A DNA stretch of 64,000 nt from Streptomyces drozdowiczii (GCF_026167665.1 NZ_CP098740.1:62001-126000), one strand, 5' to 3'. Shown: positions 43,201 to 53,222, counted from the first letter of the stretch. The notes: generated by a model from the letters alone, not told the origin. Made by a program: numbers and translations.

Positions 43201-44478
43201 CTTGACCCAGAACCCCGACGCGTTCTGCGAGTTCCACGTCGTCGACGTGGAAATGTCCTTCGTCTCCCACAGCTCCACCGAACGCGCCGAGCAGGACGCG
43301 GACCAGGTGTTGTGCACGACGAACTCGGCCGACAGGATCGACTTGCCCGCGAACGTGGACACCGGGATGCGGTAGAAGAGGCGCTTGGTGTCATTGGGCT
43401 GGCAGTACGACCAGTTGCAGTAGCCCATGCCGGAGTCCGAGTCGCCGTTGAACTTCCACTGCGGCGACGACGCCCAGTACTTCGACGCCATCGTCCACGC
43501 CGACGCACGCGGCGAGGACCACTGCGGGTCGATGAACACGGGGTAGGTGGTGTCCGCCCCCTTGAGTACCCCGGTGTCCGGAGTCAGCACCAGCTCGTCG
43601 TCGGAGGTGACCTCCACACCAACGGGTGCCAGCTGCCCCGACTCGGCCGCTGCCGGCTCCCCCTCACTCGCGTCGCCTACCGTGGCGCTCAGCGACTTCG
43701 CGGCCGGTGCATCGCCCTTGCTGGAGTCCCACATCAACGGCTGCGGCGCCTCGAAAACCGTGCCGCCCGCGCCGTGGTCGACCGCCTGCAGGCCGCCCTG
43801 GTCGGTCTCCTTGACATCCAGGCCCTCGGTACCGAGCTTCAGCCGCAGCTCAGCCAGCTCCTCGCTCTGCGCTGCCTCGGCCGTCTTGACCACCAGAAGC
43901 TGCGAGAAGCCGTCCTCCTGCGCCGTCATCCGCAGATCCACGCCCGGCAGCACCGACGGATAGGTCGCCACCGCGCCGTCCAATACCGGAGCCGGCAGCG
44001 ACGCCGGCCACGTCAGGCTCGCCGCACGGCCGGCTCGCTCCATGCGCACCAGAGGTGTCTTGGCACCGCCGCCGGAGAACGCCAGATTCACCGTGGTCGC
44101 GGCCGGGGCGACCGTACCGTCATCCTGTCGCGCCAGGGTGGTGTCGATGTGCTTCCAGCTCTTGCCCGACCGGGTCCAGACCGGACGCAGGTACTCGCGC
44201 GCCTCCAGATTCCCGTCCGCCGTCGCGAAGACCTCCCGTGCCTCACCGCGCTGGGCGAGCACCTCGACGGGCTTGCCCGACTTCTTCGCCTCTGCCAAGG
44301 CCTCGGACTCCGAAGCAGCTCCGGCCGACGCACCGCCGCCGTCGGCGGACGCCCCGTCGGACGCGGCCACCGCCGGAACGGCCACCGCCATCGACAGGCC
44401 CGGCAGCACCCCAGCCCCGAGCACGGCTACGAGCGCCGCCCCCAACCAGCGCTGCCGTCTGTGACGCCTTCTTTGCAT
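40226..44478 (-). pseudogene. Secreted LamG/DNRLRE-repeat protein, one frameshift
   Basis: About 1,417 residues. The signal peptide is MQRRRHRRQRWLGAALVAVL…AVAVPAVAAS. A DNRLRE-like region follows (PQWKFNGDSDSGMGYCNWSY), then at least three LamG/concanavalin-like jelly-rolls: VKFNGTDAYASTDLSPVDTS, AKFNGTNGYAKIGQTSG and LQLDGVDDYATANSQPLDTS. The last domain is in a different frame that joins near 40905, where a GGGGGG run would need one more G. The protein should be cell-wall or surface exposed. Streptomyces often pair such a gene directly upstream of an RHS toxin, as here, so it likely acts in display or binding. Confidence 0.82.
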
Positions 44479-44524
44479 GTTCTACCCGCCCCGCTCACAA
44501 CGTGTGCCTTTGTTTGCAGCGTGA

Positions 44525-44543
44525 ACTTAAGTCGTTCTTAAGT
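44525..44543. promoter_or_regulatory. ACTTAAG inverted repeat upstream of LamG-RHS locus
   Basis: ACTTAAG, a 5-base spacer, then CTTAAGT, 47 bp before the LamG start in an AT-rich stretch that is rare in this DNA. It could be an operator or promoter element for the toxin locus. Confidence 0.45.
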
Positions 44544-45158
44544 GAACTGACCAACTGTCACTGGCGGGGAAAAATCTCCCCATATGCCTATTCGCCGGGA
44601 AGGTTCATCTGTGATCTTCATTGCATAATGAAAAGGTTGTAATCAACACGCGTGTTCTCGGTCACAAACAACCGTGCGGTCAGCGCAGCAAGAAGTGCGC
44701 ATGGATGCCACGCATACGCAAAGAACGTCGGACCGCCCCAGCCCCGCGCCCTCGTTGCGGCTGACACGGGTTGACGTTTTCGTCGCGGGCGGGACCGTCG
44801 GCCTGGACATCGTTGACGGCCACACGAGCGTGGGCGCGGTCCCGCGCCTTGGCCCCCAGGACGCGAGCCGAAGCAGGCGCGCCAGCGCTGGAAGCGCGTT
44901 CGGCACTCCCGTTCCCCTACTAAGGCTTCGGTCCACGGAGGCCGAGTTCGTCCTGGATGCCACCCGTAGACAAATTCCTTCGGATCCACTGTCACGTTTC
45001 CATCCGGCGGCGTCCTTGTGCCTGGGGTGCCTGATTTCGCCGCCGGGCCGGACTGGCTGGCTGGCGGGCGGGCGGGGATGGTGTGGAGCAGCTGGTGGTG
45101 GGTGCTGGCCGGATTCTTGGGTGCCGGGTGCGTGTGGCGAGCGGTGCGGTGGTGATGG
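44544..45158. other. Region without convincing gene
   Basis: About 615 bp. The first 100 are AT-rich promoter-like DNA of the LamG gene. After that several long frames exist on both strands, but none has coding-type third positions plus a ribosome site, so I see no supported gene here. Confidence 0.4.
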
Positions 45159-45380
45159 CCGCAGCGGGCGCTGGGCGTACGCGTTCGGTTGTCGAGTACG
45201 GACAGCCAGCTCTCCTACCGGCTGGAGGGCCCGGCGCAGGCGGCGGCGCTGCTTCAGCTCCAGAGGTTCGCGGACGTCGACGTCGTCGACCCCTATGCGC
45301 GCCACGACGTGCCCCGTATCCAGTTCGAGGGTGTGCCCCCGCTCCCCCGGCAGGACACCGACGAGGGGACGACCAGGTGA
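45159..45380 (+). pseudogene. Small unknown coding fragment
   Basis: Strongly coding-like third positions over about 70 residues: RVRLSSTDSQLSYRLEG, then AQAAALLQLQRFADVDVVDP and HDVPRIQFEGVPP. A stop at about 45150 leaves only a TTG (45189) as start, so the N-terminus is probably lost. It overlaps the end of the convergent AlbA_2 gene. Not recognised. Confidence 0.35.
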
Positions 45381-46443
45381 GCATCGGCTTCGAGAAGGAG
45401 CCGTGTGGCGGGGGCGACGAGGTGTTCGCGGGCGAGGAGGACGGTGGTGCCGTCGTGGTGCAGTTCGGCGTGGATGTCGCGTCCCAGGTGTCGGCCCAGT
45501 GTCTGCACCACCCAGCGGCGCAGCCCGGTGCGCGGGTTGTTGAAGACGATCTGCAGGTCTGCCAGGGGGCCGGGCGGGCGGTGCGAGGGCTGGGAGCGGC
45601 TTCGAGCGGTGTGCAGGATGGTGCGGGTGTCGTCGCGGGTGAGGCGGGGTGCGGTGCGGGGCAGGGGGCGCTCTGGGCGGGCGATGGCCAGGAACCATGC
45701 TGCGGGTTGTGCCTGCTGAGTGAAGACGGTCTCGCAGGTCTGGCCGAGGAGGCGTTCTGCTTCTTCATCGGCGCGTTCGGTGCGGGTGAAGCGGTCGCGG
45801 TAGGCGCGTTCTATCTGATGTTCGGCCATCCAACCGGTCTGGTCCTTGTCCCGGTAGGGGACGACGGCTGCTTGCTGGTCCTTGTCCTTGTCCGCGGTGC
45901 CGTAGACGTAGTGCGGGGCCATCGGGCTGGCGGGGACTCACAGACCAGGACGCTCTTTGTGCCGTCAGGAGAGGTCAAGGTGGTGAAAGTGGCGTCGGGC
46001 AGGTAGGGCTGGACGCGGTTGCGGATCCACTGGTGGTACTGCTGGGGGCTGACCTGGCCGGGGTCGATTCCGGTGAGGTGGCAGGTCTTGTCCTGCACCC
46101 CGAAGATGAGCAGCCCGCCACAGGTATTGGCCATAGCGGCGATGTCCTTGGTCAGTTCGTTCCAGCGGCCGTCCCGCGGCGGTTGCGGCAGCTGTTCCTT
46201 CCAGTCGAGGTCGTCCGATTCCTCCAGGGTGTCGGCGGCGGCCCGCTGGACCATGTCGAGTCCAGCGGGCCGAAGGCGGCACCGAGATGCTCGTGCAGCC
46301 GTGTCCAGGAGCGGGCCATAACCGGCAGCGTAGAGGCCGCCACCGACAGCGCCGGGCCCCGGCCCTGCTTCCCCTGCTTCCCCGCCGGAAAGGTGTGTCA
46401 CCGCCGGTAGGACGCTGGCCAGCGAGGGGATTCCCTCTTCCAT
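45293..46443 (-). pseudogene. AlbA_2/Schlafen-type ATP-binding protein, frameshifted
   Basis: The first frame contains the AlbA_2 (Schlafen, divergent AAA-4-like) domain: DLDWKEQLPQPPRDGRWNEL, DIAAMANTCGGLLIFGVQDK (GGxLxxGV nucleotide-binding motif), then HQWIRNRVQPYLPD. A frame break near 45925 leads into PMAPHYVYGTADKDKDQQAA and WMAEHQIERAYRDRF, whose match to the same protein needs one extra C in a CCCC run. Total length is about 380 residues. The start could be ATG 46443 or the internal ATG near 46251. AlbA_2 proteins act in tRNA/rRNA cleavage or phage defence in other bacteria. Head-to-head with the HEAT-repeat gene. Confidence 0.65.
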
Positions 46444-46501
46444 GTGTTGCGCCCAGGCGCGACTTCAGGTGGTGTCAGTGCCCTTCGGCATAGTGTCCCG
46501 C

Positions 46502-48600
46502 ATGACGATCACCGAAATCGACGGCGTGAACTGGGCATCGATGAGCCACGCTTACGGTCCGGCAAGCGATGTTCCGGGCTGGCTGAGAGGGATGGTCTCG
46601 CCGGAATCCGGTGTGCGGGACGAGGCCTTCAGCGACTTCTACAGTGCGGCGCACCATCAGGGGGATGTCTATCCGTGCACGGCGGCCAGCCTGCCGTTCC
46701 TGTTCGAGATGGCCGACGCCCCGCGACCCCTGACCGGGGCTCGGTCATCGAGTTGCTGCTCAGCATCGGCCAAGAGTGCCTGGATAGGGATCCCGAAGCG
46801 GTGTACTTCATGCCGGACGGTACCGAGTCCAGAGCCCATATGGAGGCGTTGGCGGTGATAGGTGAGCGCGACGAGGTCTTCGTCCGCTGGGTGATGCACC
46901 CCGATGAGGAGGTGCGGCGGCCCGCGATCGAGGGCCTGGGCCTTTTCCTCACCGACGGTGCACGCGCCTTGGAGGTCCTGCGCAGTCTGCTTCCCGGGAA
47001 CGGCATGGTGCAGCGGTTGCTCGTCGTGAGGGCGGTGGCTACGGTGGCGCTGCGGGATGCGGCCGTGCACAGTGCGGCCGCCGACTGGCCGGAGGATCTG
47101 GCCGGTGACACGGCACAAGTGCCCGAGGTGCGGCTCGCTGCTCTCGTGCACCGGGTCCGGTGCACTCCGGGGGAGCTCGGTGACGCTGTTGTGCCGGCGG
47201 CGGTCGGGCTGATCCGGGAGATCGCGCCGAAGGAGACCGGCGGGGAAGACGATGCGCCCTGTCGGGCCGAGACGGAGCCCGATGTTGCCGCGGGCACGGC
47301 GCTTTCATCGGGGGTGCCGCCGCAGGTCGCTGCGGCGTTCGAGGATCTGGAGTGCTACGGCCGGGTGCACGCGCCGACGAGTTCCCTGCTGGAGTCGTTT
47401 CACACGGTGTTGGACAATCGTGTGCTGGAGCGCACCGCGTTGCTCACCGAGCAGTTGTGCAGCGCGGACCCTGGGGTGCGTTACGACGCGATCAGCATGG
47501 CGAGGAAGCTGATCGGCCAGTGGCGTGGGGATTACACCGGCCTGGTGGTGCTGATCGCGGGGTGTCTCCTGCCCGAGGACCCGTATACCTCGGCTGCTGC
47601 GGCAGAGGTACTCGGAGTGCTCGTGCCGGTGAGCGAGCTGGCCCGGGAGGCCCTCGCCGCTTATGTCGAGGCGGCCCGTGCGAAACACGGGCCGGGCGTG
47701 TGGGCGGCTCGGGAGCGGCTGATTCGCCGCGCTCACCAGGAAGCCGTCAGGGCGCTGGCGTCTCTGGGGGATCTGCGGGCGCTGGACTGTGTGCTGGAGG
47801 CGCTGGACGGGGGCACCGACGCCTGGCGTGCCGTGCAGGTGGCCGGTCACCTGGGTGAGACTGCCGGTGATCTCACGCCGAGGCTGTCGAAACTCCTGGC
47901 GGAGGTGGACTTCTCGGATGCGTCGCAGTCGATGAGTGCCAATGCTCTGGTGTCCGCCCTGAGAGAGCTGGGTGACCCCGCGGCTGCAGCGGCACTGGCC
48001 AGCTCCGTGACCGTGGCCGTGCGTGAGGAGCAGTGGCATACGGCCGCCTCGGCCCTCAAGGCCCTCGCCTCCTTCGGCCCTGAGGCCGCCTTCGCCCTGG
48101 ATGTGGTCCGCCCGCTGGCCGACGCGCAGGACGTCACCGTCCGGGCGGCCGCGACTGCGGCACTGTGGGAACTTGAGGGCGACGCGGCCGGCGTCGTGCC
48201 GAGGCTGGTTGAGCTTCTTGACACCCACGCGGCCGACGAGGCAGCCGCCGTCCTGGGGCGGATCGGGCCGGCTGCCGCACCGGCTCTGCCGCGTCTACGG
48301 AAGATGCTGACTGCGGGCTACGAGTGGACCCGGGTCTACGCCGCGGCCGCTCTCTGGGATATCGCCGGCGCCGCCGAGGCGTCCGTCGTCGTGGAGACGC
48401 TCCTGACAGCGTGGGCGGAGAACGACTCGACGTCCAACCACGTCCTGGCCTGCCTGAACCGCATGGGGCCGGCCGCCCGGCCGGCCCTCCCCCGGGTCCG
48501 GAAAGAGCTCACGCTCCTGCGCCGCAGCGGCCGCTTCCGCAGCATCCCCCACGACGAGGACCTGCTGACTGCCTGCCGCTCCGTCACGGCCCGCATCTGA
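46502..48600 (+). pseudogene. HEAT-repeat protein, frameshifted
   Basis: Starts MTITEIDGVNWASMSHAYGP with DVYPCTAASLPFLFEMADAP. It changes frame near 46725, where one G would restore GDxxAT, and continues for about 620 residues of HEAT-type helical pairs: EVFVRWVMHPDEEVRRPAIE, VREEQWHTAASALKALASFG, and AAAVLGRIGPAAAPALPRLR. PBS-lyase-like HEAT motifs dominate the C-terminal half. It is a cytoplasmic scaffold, often seen near polymorphic toxins as an immunity or binding protein, but that link is inference. ATG 46502; about 700 residues if the shift is an error. Confidence 0.68.
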
Positions 48601-48747
48601 GCAGACCCCCTGCGGGAAGTGTCGGAAGTGCCTCCGCCTGCGGACGGGCCCATTGCCCCGGCAGCCGAGCCGCGCACCCGGTCCGCCGGATGGGCGAAGG
48701 ATCAGACGGGCACGAATCGTGCTCATCGGCTGGGCGTCAGGGACGGC

Positions 48748-48996
48748 ATGAAAGAGATCAGCGAGCAGCACCTCAGCGAGCCCGGCCTGGTGGTGCTGGA
48801 CATCACCGCGGCCGAGAAGGACACGCTCCGTCTGGTGGTGGCCCGGTTGGAGGAGCGCTGGGCGACCTCGGGCCCGGCCCCGGTGCGGCGGGTGCCGGGC
48901 CGGGCCGGTGTGACGGGCCGGGTGTACGCGGACATCCGCCGCTCCGGGGCCGGGGGTGAGGGGCGTCGGGTTACTTCGGCGGGCGGCGCCCTGTGA
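48748..48996 (+). CDS. DUF6207 family protein
   Basis: 82 residues: MKEISEQHLSEPGLVVLDIT, then AEKDTLRLVVARLEERWATS and VYADIRR. The opening INEIHVSEPGLVVLDxTAAD and the LExRWATSG block define the Streptomyces DUF6207 family, always short and of unknown function. The length is normal for the family. It lies 147 bp after the HEAT gene, on the same strand. Confidence 0.75.
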   Translation: MKEISEQHLSEPGLVVLDITAAEKDTLRLVVARLEERWATSGPAPVRRVPGRAGVTGRVYADIRRSGAGGEGRRVTSAGGAL

Positions 48997-49100
48997 GGTC
49001 CTGCCACGCGTTGCGCGTGGTTGTCAGATCGGCGAGGGCTTCCTTGCGGCGGGGCCGGTGCGGTTGCGGTCGATCACGTCTGCCCGCGGCAGATGCACGA

Positions 49101-49215
49101 ACGCGCTGGCTTCAACCTCCTGCGCAAGCGGGTCCTGCTTGCCTCCTGAGCGCACTGTCAGTGACCAGTGCCACGATCCCCGGACGATCGCGCGAGGAAA
49201 AACATGGGCACCTGG
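49101..49215. repeat. Direct repeat, ISL3 tail plus DUF4259 leader (copy 2)
   Basis: Nearly identical to 8404-8518. It holds the last ISL3 transposase codons (AGFNLLRKRVLLAS and stop), the 40 bp after it, a degraded ribosome site and the first codons of a DUF4259 gene (MGTWDAGP), after which the match ends. The region from 48997 to 49498 otherwise has no intact gene. Confidence 0.8.
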
Positions 49216-49498
49216 GACGCCGGCCCTGGCTTTGTTCGCGAGAACCGGTTCTGGCTCGCTTTCCCTTCTGTGGAGCTACGCCCAGCGGGTCTCCGTCTAC
49301 CTCTTGGCAAGCCCCTGACCTGCCGGTTCCCGGGACGCTTCGGCCTCGGACATCGAGCCTCTACTCGTCACCACGGAAGTTGTGCCAGAGCCCGAGACTC
49401 GACAGCACCCCCAAGGAGGTGCCCGGGGCGGGCACCGAGCCCTGACGTACGTTCGAGCCCATGACGCGCACTTTGAGAAGATCCCGACTGGTGGCCCA

Positions 49499-50020
49499 GT
49501 GAGCGGCTGGTGGGCCTACTTGGAGGAACGGACCTGCCGAGAGGTCGATGCTGATGTGCTGCGCGACCGCCGACTGTCGGCGGTCAGGTCCGTCTGGGAG
49601 GCGCTGCGTCCGTTGGGGGTGGGCCTGCACGAAGCCGAGCGGGTGGTCCACGCGCGATACGAGGCTCTGGGCGACCGCGTACAACCCACCCCGCCCGATC
49701 CGCTGGACCTCCCCTCGCTCGCAGCCCGCGCCGCGGCTCTCCCAGGCCGCGTGGCGGCAGTGGAGGCGCTCTGGGACGGCGATACGGTGCACGACTGGTT
49801 CGTGCTCCTGGTCGCGGTCCTGGACGCCCCCGTTGGGGAAGGCCACTTGGCGACCGTCTACCACCGATCTGACGGCCCTCCTCCTGGTGTTGCCGCGGCC
49901 GAGGCCGGCCGGGCGCTGGCCGGCCACCTTCGCGTGCCTTTCCACTTCGCGTCTCCGGACGACCCGGATGACGACGCCCCGCGCTGGAGGACGATCCAAC
50001 GGCTGGCGGAGGGGCTGTGA
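49499..50020 (+). CDS. Hypothetical protein (173 residues)
   Basis: From GTG 49499: VSGWWAYLEERTCREVDADV, LRPLGVGLHEAERVVHARYE, then WDGDTVHDWFVLLVAVLDAP and RVPFHFASPDDPDDDAPRWR. Coding bias is strong and the protein is acidic and soluble. No domain is recognised. The frame is open further upstream to 49382, but without a ribosome site. Confidence 0.55.
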   Translation: MSGWWAYLEERTCREVDADVLRDRRLSAVRSVWEALRPLGVGLHEAERVVHARYEALGDRVQPTPPDPLDLPSLAARAAALPGRVAAVEALWDGDTVHDWFVLLVAVLDAPVGEGHLATVYHRSDGPPPGVAAAEAGRALAGHLRVPFHFASPDDPDDDAPRWRTIQRLAEGL

Positions 50021-50099
50021 CTGGGGGCATTACGCCGGGGCGTGCGCCACGGTCGGGAAAGGGCCTGGCCGGACGGCCTGGCCCGTGCTCCTCCTGGCG

Positions 50100-50300
50100 C
50101 TACATCAAGTCGTGCCGGTCATCGCCGTAGCTGTCGTGGCCTGCGATCAGCATGCAGCTCCACTCCCCGCCCTTGGGGCTCTCTCCTCCTTGTCGCACAT
50201 GGGAGCGGTGAACAGGGCGGCCTCGTCCCGGCAGACGTCCAGGTCCAGCCAGAACGCCCACCACAGGATCTCTTTGTCCCACGGCGGAATTCCTGGACCG
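50100..50300 (-). pseudogene. Hypothetical protein fragment, frameshifted
   Basis: GIPPWDKEILWWAFWLDLDV, then AALFTAPMCDKEE in one frame and KGGEWSCMLIAGHDSYGDDR, ending HDLM, in another, meeting near 50175. The 5' end is unclear. Not recognised. Confidence 0.35.
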
Positions 50301-50368
50301 TCAGGCGCTGGACGTGGTGCTGGTTGCCGGGCCGTGCATCGTGGCCGGCGGGCAGTTGGCACCTCAGA

Positions 50369-50652
50369 TCAGATCCTGGTGTCCCAGCTGAAGATCCCGT
50401 CGGTGAACGGCAGGTTCTGAAGCTTGATGGTGTCGGCGTCGCTCAGCCGGCCGGATACTCCGCAGGGCGCGTACCCGGGCGCGTAGATCTCGCCCTCGGC
50501 GCTGGTGGCCAGGCGATCGGCTCGCTGCTGCGCTCGGTCCCCCGCCTCTCCCAGATCACGACGGCGTACCGCGGGTTGCCGTCCTTGTCGGTGAGCTGCC
50601 GGTCCTCCTGGTCGTCCAGCCAGTTCTCCAGGATCCTCACGGCCGTCTCGTC
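50369..50652 (-). pseudogene. Truncated hypothetical gene interrupted by IS
   Basis: Reads LDETAVRILENWLDDQEDRQ right up to the IS end at 50653, then TDKDGNPRYAVVIWE, and after a frame shift near 50530 DRLATSAEGEIYAPGYAPCG and LPFTDGIFSWDTRI to the stop. The 5' end was cut by the IS at a TTA. Not recognised. Confidence 0.45.
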
Positions 50653-50655
50653 TAA

Positions 50656-50673
50656 GAACTCCTAACGGAATGA
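50656..50673 (+). repeat. IS end a (18 bp)
   Basis: GAACTCCTAACGGAATGA preceded by TAA (50653-50655). Same sequence at 51123, one change at 52000, three changes inverted at 53263-53280. Confidence 0.75.
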
Positions 50674-50722
50674 TCTTTGAGGTGGTTGGATCACTTCGGG
50701 GCGGTCGATCTGGGGGTGTGGG

Positions 50723-51119
50723 GTGGCTCGGCGGAAGCCGTGGGACGTCGATGACGAGCTGTGGGCGGTGATCGAGCCGCTGCTGCCGAAGATCGAACGT
50801 CGCACTCGTCATCCCGGGCGGAAACGTCATCCGGACCGGCTGGTGTTTCAGGGCATCCTGTTCGTGCTGCATACCGGGATCGCCTGGGAACACCTGCCGC
50901 AGGAACTCGGCTTCGGTTCGGGCATGACGTGCTGGCGACGCTTGGCCGAGTGGACCGAAGCCGGCGTGTGGCCCCGGCTCCACGAAGCGCTCTTGGCCAA
51001 GCTCCGCAGCGCGGACGCCCTGGACCTCTCCCGGGCGGCGGTCGACGGCTCCCACATCCGGGCGCTAAAAGGGGCACCAAGACGGGACGAAGCCCCGTTG
51101 ACCGGGGCAGGACGGGCAG
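50723..51119 (+). pseudogene. IS5-type transposase, 5' half
   Basis: MARRKPWDVDDELWAVIEPL, then CWRRLAEWTEAGVWPRLHEA and DLSRAAVDGSHIRALKG (first catalytic Asp). The following VDRGRTGSK codons are in the other frame. Sequence stops exactly after the Gly-Ser-Lys codons at a TAA next to IS end b. The other half of an equivalent transposase lies inverted at 51561-51996, broken at the same Lys codon. Confidence 0.75.
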
Positions 51120-51122
51120 TAA

Positions 51123-51140
51123 GAACTCCTAACGGAATGA
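51123..51140 (+). repeat. IS end b (18 bp)
   Basis: GAACTCCTAACGGAATGA, identical to end a and preceded by TAA. Confidence 0.75.
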
Positions 51141-51191
51141 CTCTTTGGAGTCGGTTGCCCAACGCAAGTTGCTGTCAGGGAGCATGGGGCG

Positions 51192-51596
51192 ATGGACGTT
51201 GAGCGGCCGCTGCCGCGCGAGGTGAAGGTCATCGATTCGGCCTCGTTGTTCCGGCTGGAGGAGCGGGCGGAAGGCCTCGGCCTGAGCCAGCGGTTGGATC
51301 CAACGTGGGCGCGGGCGAATGTGGCGCCCGGCGGCACCCACTGCCTGTGGCCGGCCTTGTGGCACACCCTGTCCCACCGCTCTGACGTTCCCGATCACGT
51401 GCGGTGGGAATTGCTGATGGCTCTGTGTACGGGAGACTGCGTGGTGAGCTGGTTGGACGTGGTCTCCGACGACTTCGTCCCGCTGCCGAAGGTGACTTCA
51501 CGCGAAGAGGGAATGCAGGTCAGACAGCTCCTTAACCAGGCTCCCTCGGTCCGGGAATGGCTATTGCGAGAGGGCGAGGGATCGGGGCGGCTGTGA
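51192..51596 (+). CDS. Hypothetical passenger protein in IS nest
   Basis: 134 residues: MDVERPLPREVKVIDSASLF, PTWARANVAPGGTHCLWPAL, then LLMALCTGDCVVSWLDVVSD and VREWLLREGEG. ATG 51192 lies 52 bp inside IS end b. It ends against, and slightly overlaps, a transposase 3' end on the other strand. No domain is recognised. The same position relative to the IS end is taken by the DUF2750 gene in the neighbouring unit, so it may be IS cargo. Confidence 0.55.
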   Translation: MDVERPLPREVKVIDSASLFRLEERAEGLGLSQRLDPTWARANVAPGGTHCLWPALWHTLSHRSDVPDHVRWELLMALCTGDCVVSWLDVVSDDFVPLPKVTSREEGMQVRQLLNQAPSVREWLLREGEGSGRL

Positions 51597-51996
51597 CAGG
51601 CGTCGCCAGCAGATGAGTGCGCATCCCAGGGTGAGGAAGGCTTCGTGGATGTCGTCGCGGATCTCCCAGCGGATCCGCAGGCGACGGAACCAGTGCAGGT
51701 GGGCGGAGGCGCGCTCGAGAACCGAGCGTTGATTGCCGAGTCCGGAGCCGTGTTCGGTTCCGCGTCGCGCGATCAGTGGCTTCACGCCGAGCGCGCGGAC
51801 GAGGCGGCGGTACTTGTCGTGGTCGTAGCCGCGGTCACCGAGCACGACGTCCGGGCGGCGCCGGGGTCGGCCGCGCCTGCCCCGCACGGGCGGCACTGCC
51901 TGGAGCAGCGGGATGAGCTGGGTGACGTCGTTGCGGTTGCCACCAGTCAGGGTGACCGCGAGCGGGATGCCGGTGGCGTCCGTGATCAGGTGGTGC
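51561..51996 (-). pseudogene. IS5-type transposase, 3' half
   Basis: KHHLITDATGIPLAVTLTGG, VVLGDRGYDHDKYRRLVRAL (second Asp) and RASAHLHWFRRLRIRWEIRD (after the Glu region). It begins precisely at the Lys codon next to IS end c. Confidence 0.75.
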
Positions 51997-52045
51997 TTAG
52001 AACTCCTAACGAAATGAGTGGTGAGGGCCGGTAGGCTCGGTGCCC

Positions 52046-52390
52046 ATGAGTCAGAGCGGTTCGCAAGCGGCAGCATTCTTCCGAGATGTCCGCCAGAGCC
52101 GAGTGGTCTGGCTTGTCCAGAATGACGACGGAAGCCCGACCCACCTCTCCGCGGACGGCACGCGAAGTCTTCCGTTCTGGTCGACTGCGGCCCGCGCTCA
52201 ACGCGCAGCGCGGATCTGGGGAAACGGGCTACGGGTTGAATCCATGCCGTTGGACGCCTGGTGTGAGCACGTTCTGCCCGACGCCGCACGGGACGGACTC
52301 GTGATCGGCATTAACTGGAGCGGGCCGCGCCTGGTCGGTTGGAGTTTCACCGCCATGGAGATTGACAACCGACTGGCGGCGGCTGGCTGA
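52046..52390 (+). CDS. DUF2750 domain-containing protein
   Basis: 114 residues: MSQSGSQAAAFFRDVRQSRV, WLVQNDDG, LPFWSTAARAQRAARIWGNG, then WSFTAMEIDN. The F-RDV-xxxxVWxxxDDxG opening, PFWS…RA block and a C-terminal segment of this length define DUF2750 (about 110 residues). Function unknown. ATG 52046, 29 bp after IS end c, followed within 10 bp by the transposase on the other strand. Confidence 0.75.
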   Translation: MSQSGSQAAAFFRDVRQSRVVWLVQNDDGSPTHLSADGTRSLPFWSTAARAQRAARIWGNGLRVESMPLDAWCEHVLPDAARDGLVIGINWSGPRLVGWSFTAMEIDNRLAAAG

Positions 52391-52391
52391 C

Positions 52392-53222
52392 TCACGGCAT
52401 CGCTTGGCAGAGCGCGCAACCGCCGCCAGCAGATGAGAGCGCATCCGAGGGTGAGGAAGGCTTCGTGGATGTCGTCGCGAATCTCCCAGCGGATCCGCAG
52501 GCGACGAAACCAGTGCAGGTGGGCGAAGGCTCGCTCGACGACCCAGCGTTGGGTGCCAAGGCCGGATCGGTGCTCGGTCCCGCGGCGGGCGATCAGCGGT
52601 TTCACACCAAGATCCCACACCAGGGACGGTACTTGTCGTGGTCGTAGCCGCAGTCGCCGAGCACCACGTTGGGGCGGCGCCTGGGCCGGCCGCGCTTGCC
52701 CCGCACCGGCGGCACGGCTTGTAGGAGCGGGATGAGCTGAGTGATGTCGTTGCGGTTGCCGCCGGTCAAGGTGGCAGCGAGCGATATGCCGGTTGCGTCG
52801 GTGATCAGATGATGTTTGCTGCCGGTTCTGCCTCTGTCGACAGGGCTTGGTCCGGTTTTGGAGCCCCTTTAACGCCCGGGTGTGGGAGCCGTCCACCGCC
52901 GCCCGGGAGAAGTCCAGGGCATTCGCGCTGCGGAGCTTGGCGAGGAGGACCTCGTGCAGCCGGGGCCACACGCCGGCCTCGGTCCACTCAGCCAGGCGGC
53001 GCCAGCACGTCATGCCGGATCCGGACCCGAGTTCCTGCGGCAAGTGCTCCCAGGTGATCCCGGTGTGCAGGACGAACAGGATGCCCTGGAACACCAGCCG
53101 GTCCGGATGCCGCTTCCGTCCCGGATGATGGGTCCTTCGCTCGACCCTGGGCAGCAGCGGCTCGAAACCGCCCACAGCTCGTCCTCGACTTCGCATGGCT
53201 TCGGACGCGCCACCTCACACCC
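52392..53222 (-). pseudogene. IS5-type transposase, disrupted frames
   Basis: MRSRGRAVGGFEPLLPRVER-type start, GILFVLHTGITWEHLPQELG and DFSRAAVDGSHTRALKG (first Asp) are in one frame. The middle (GTKTG…HHLIT…) is in another, and LGVKPLIARRGTEHRSGLGT, WVVERAFAHLHWFRRLRIRW (catalytic Glu) return. Part could be programmed frameshifting, but at least one extra indel (about 52620) disrupts it. Confidence 0.7.

Noticed and set aside
44643..45698. Minus-strand 351-residue frame after the LamG promoter
   Set aside because: Pro/Arg/Thr-rich, no ribosome site, and it overlaps better-supported fragments.
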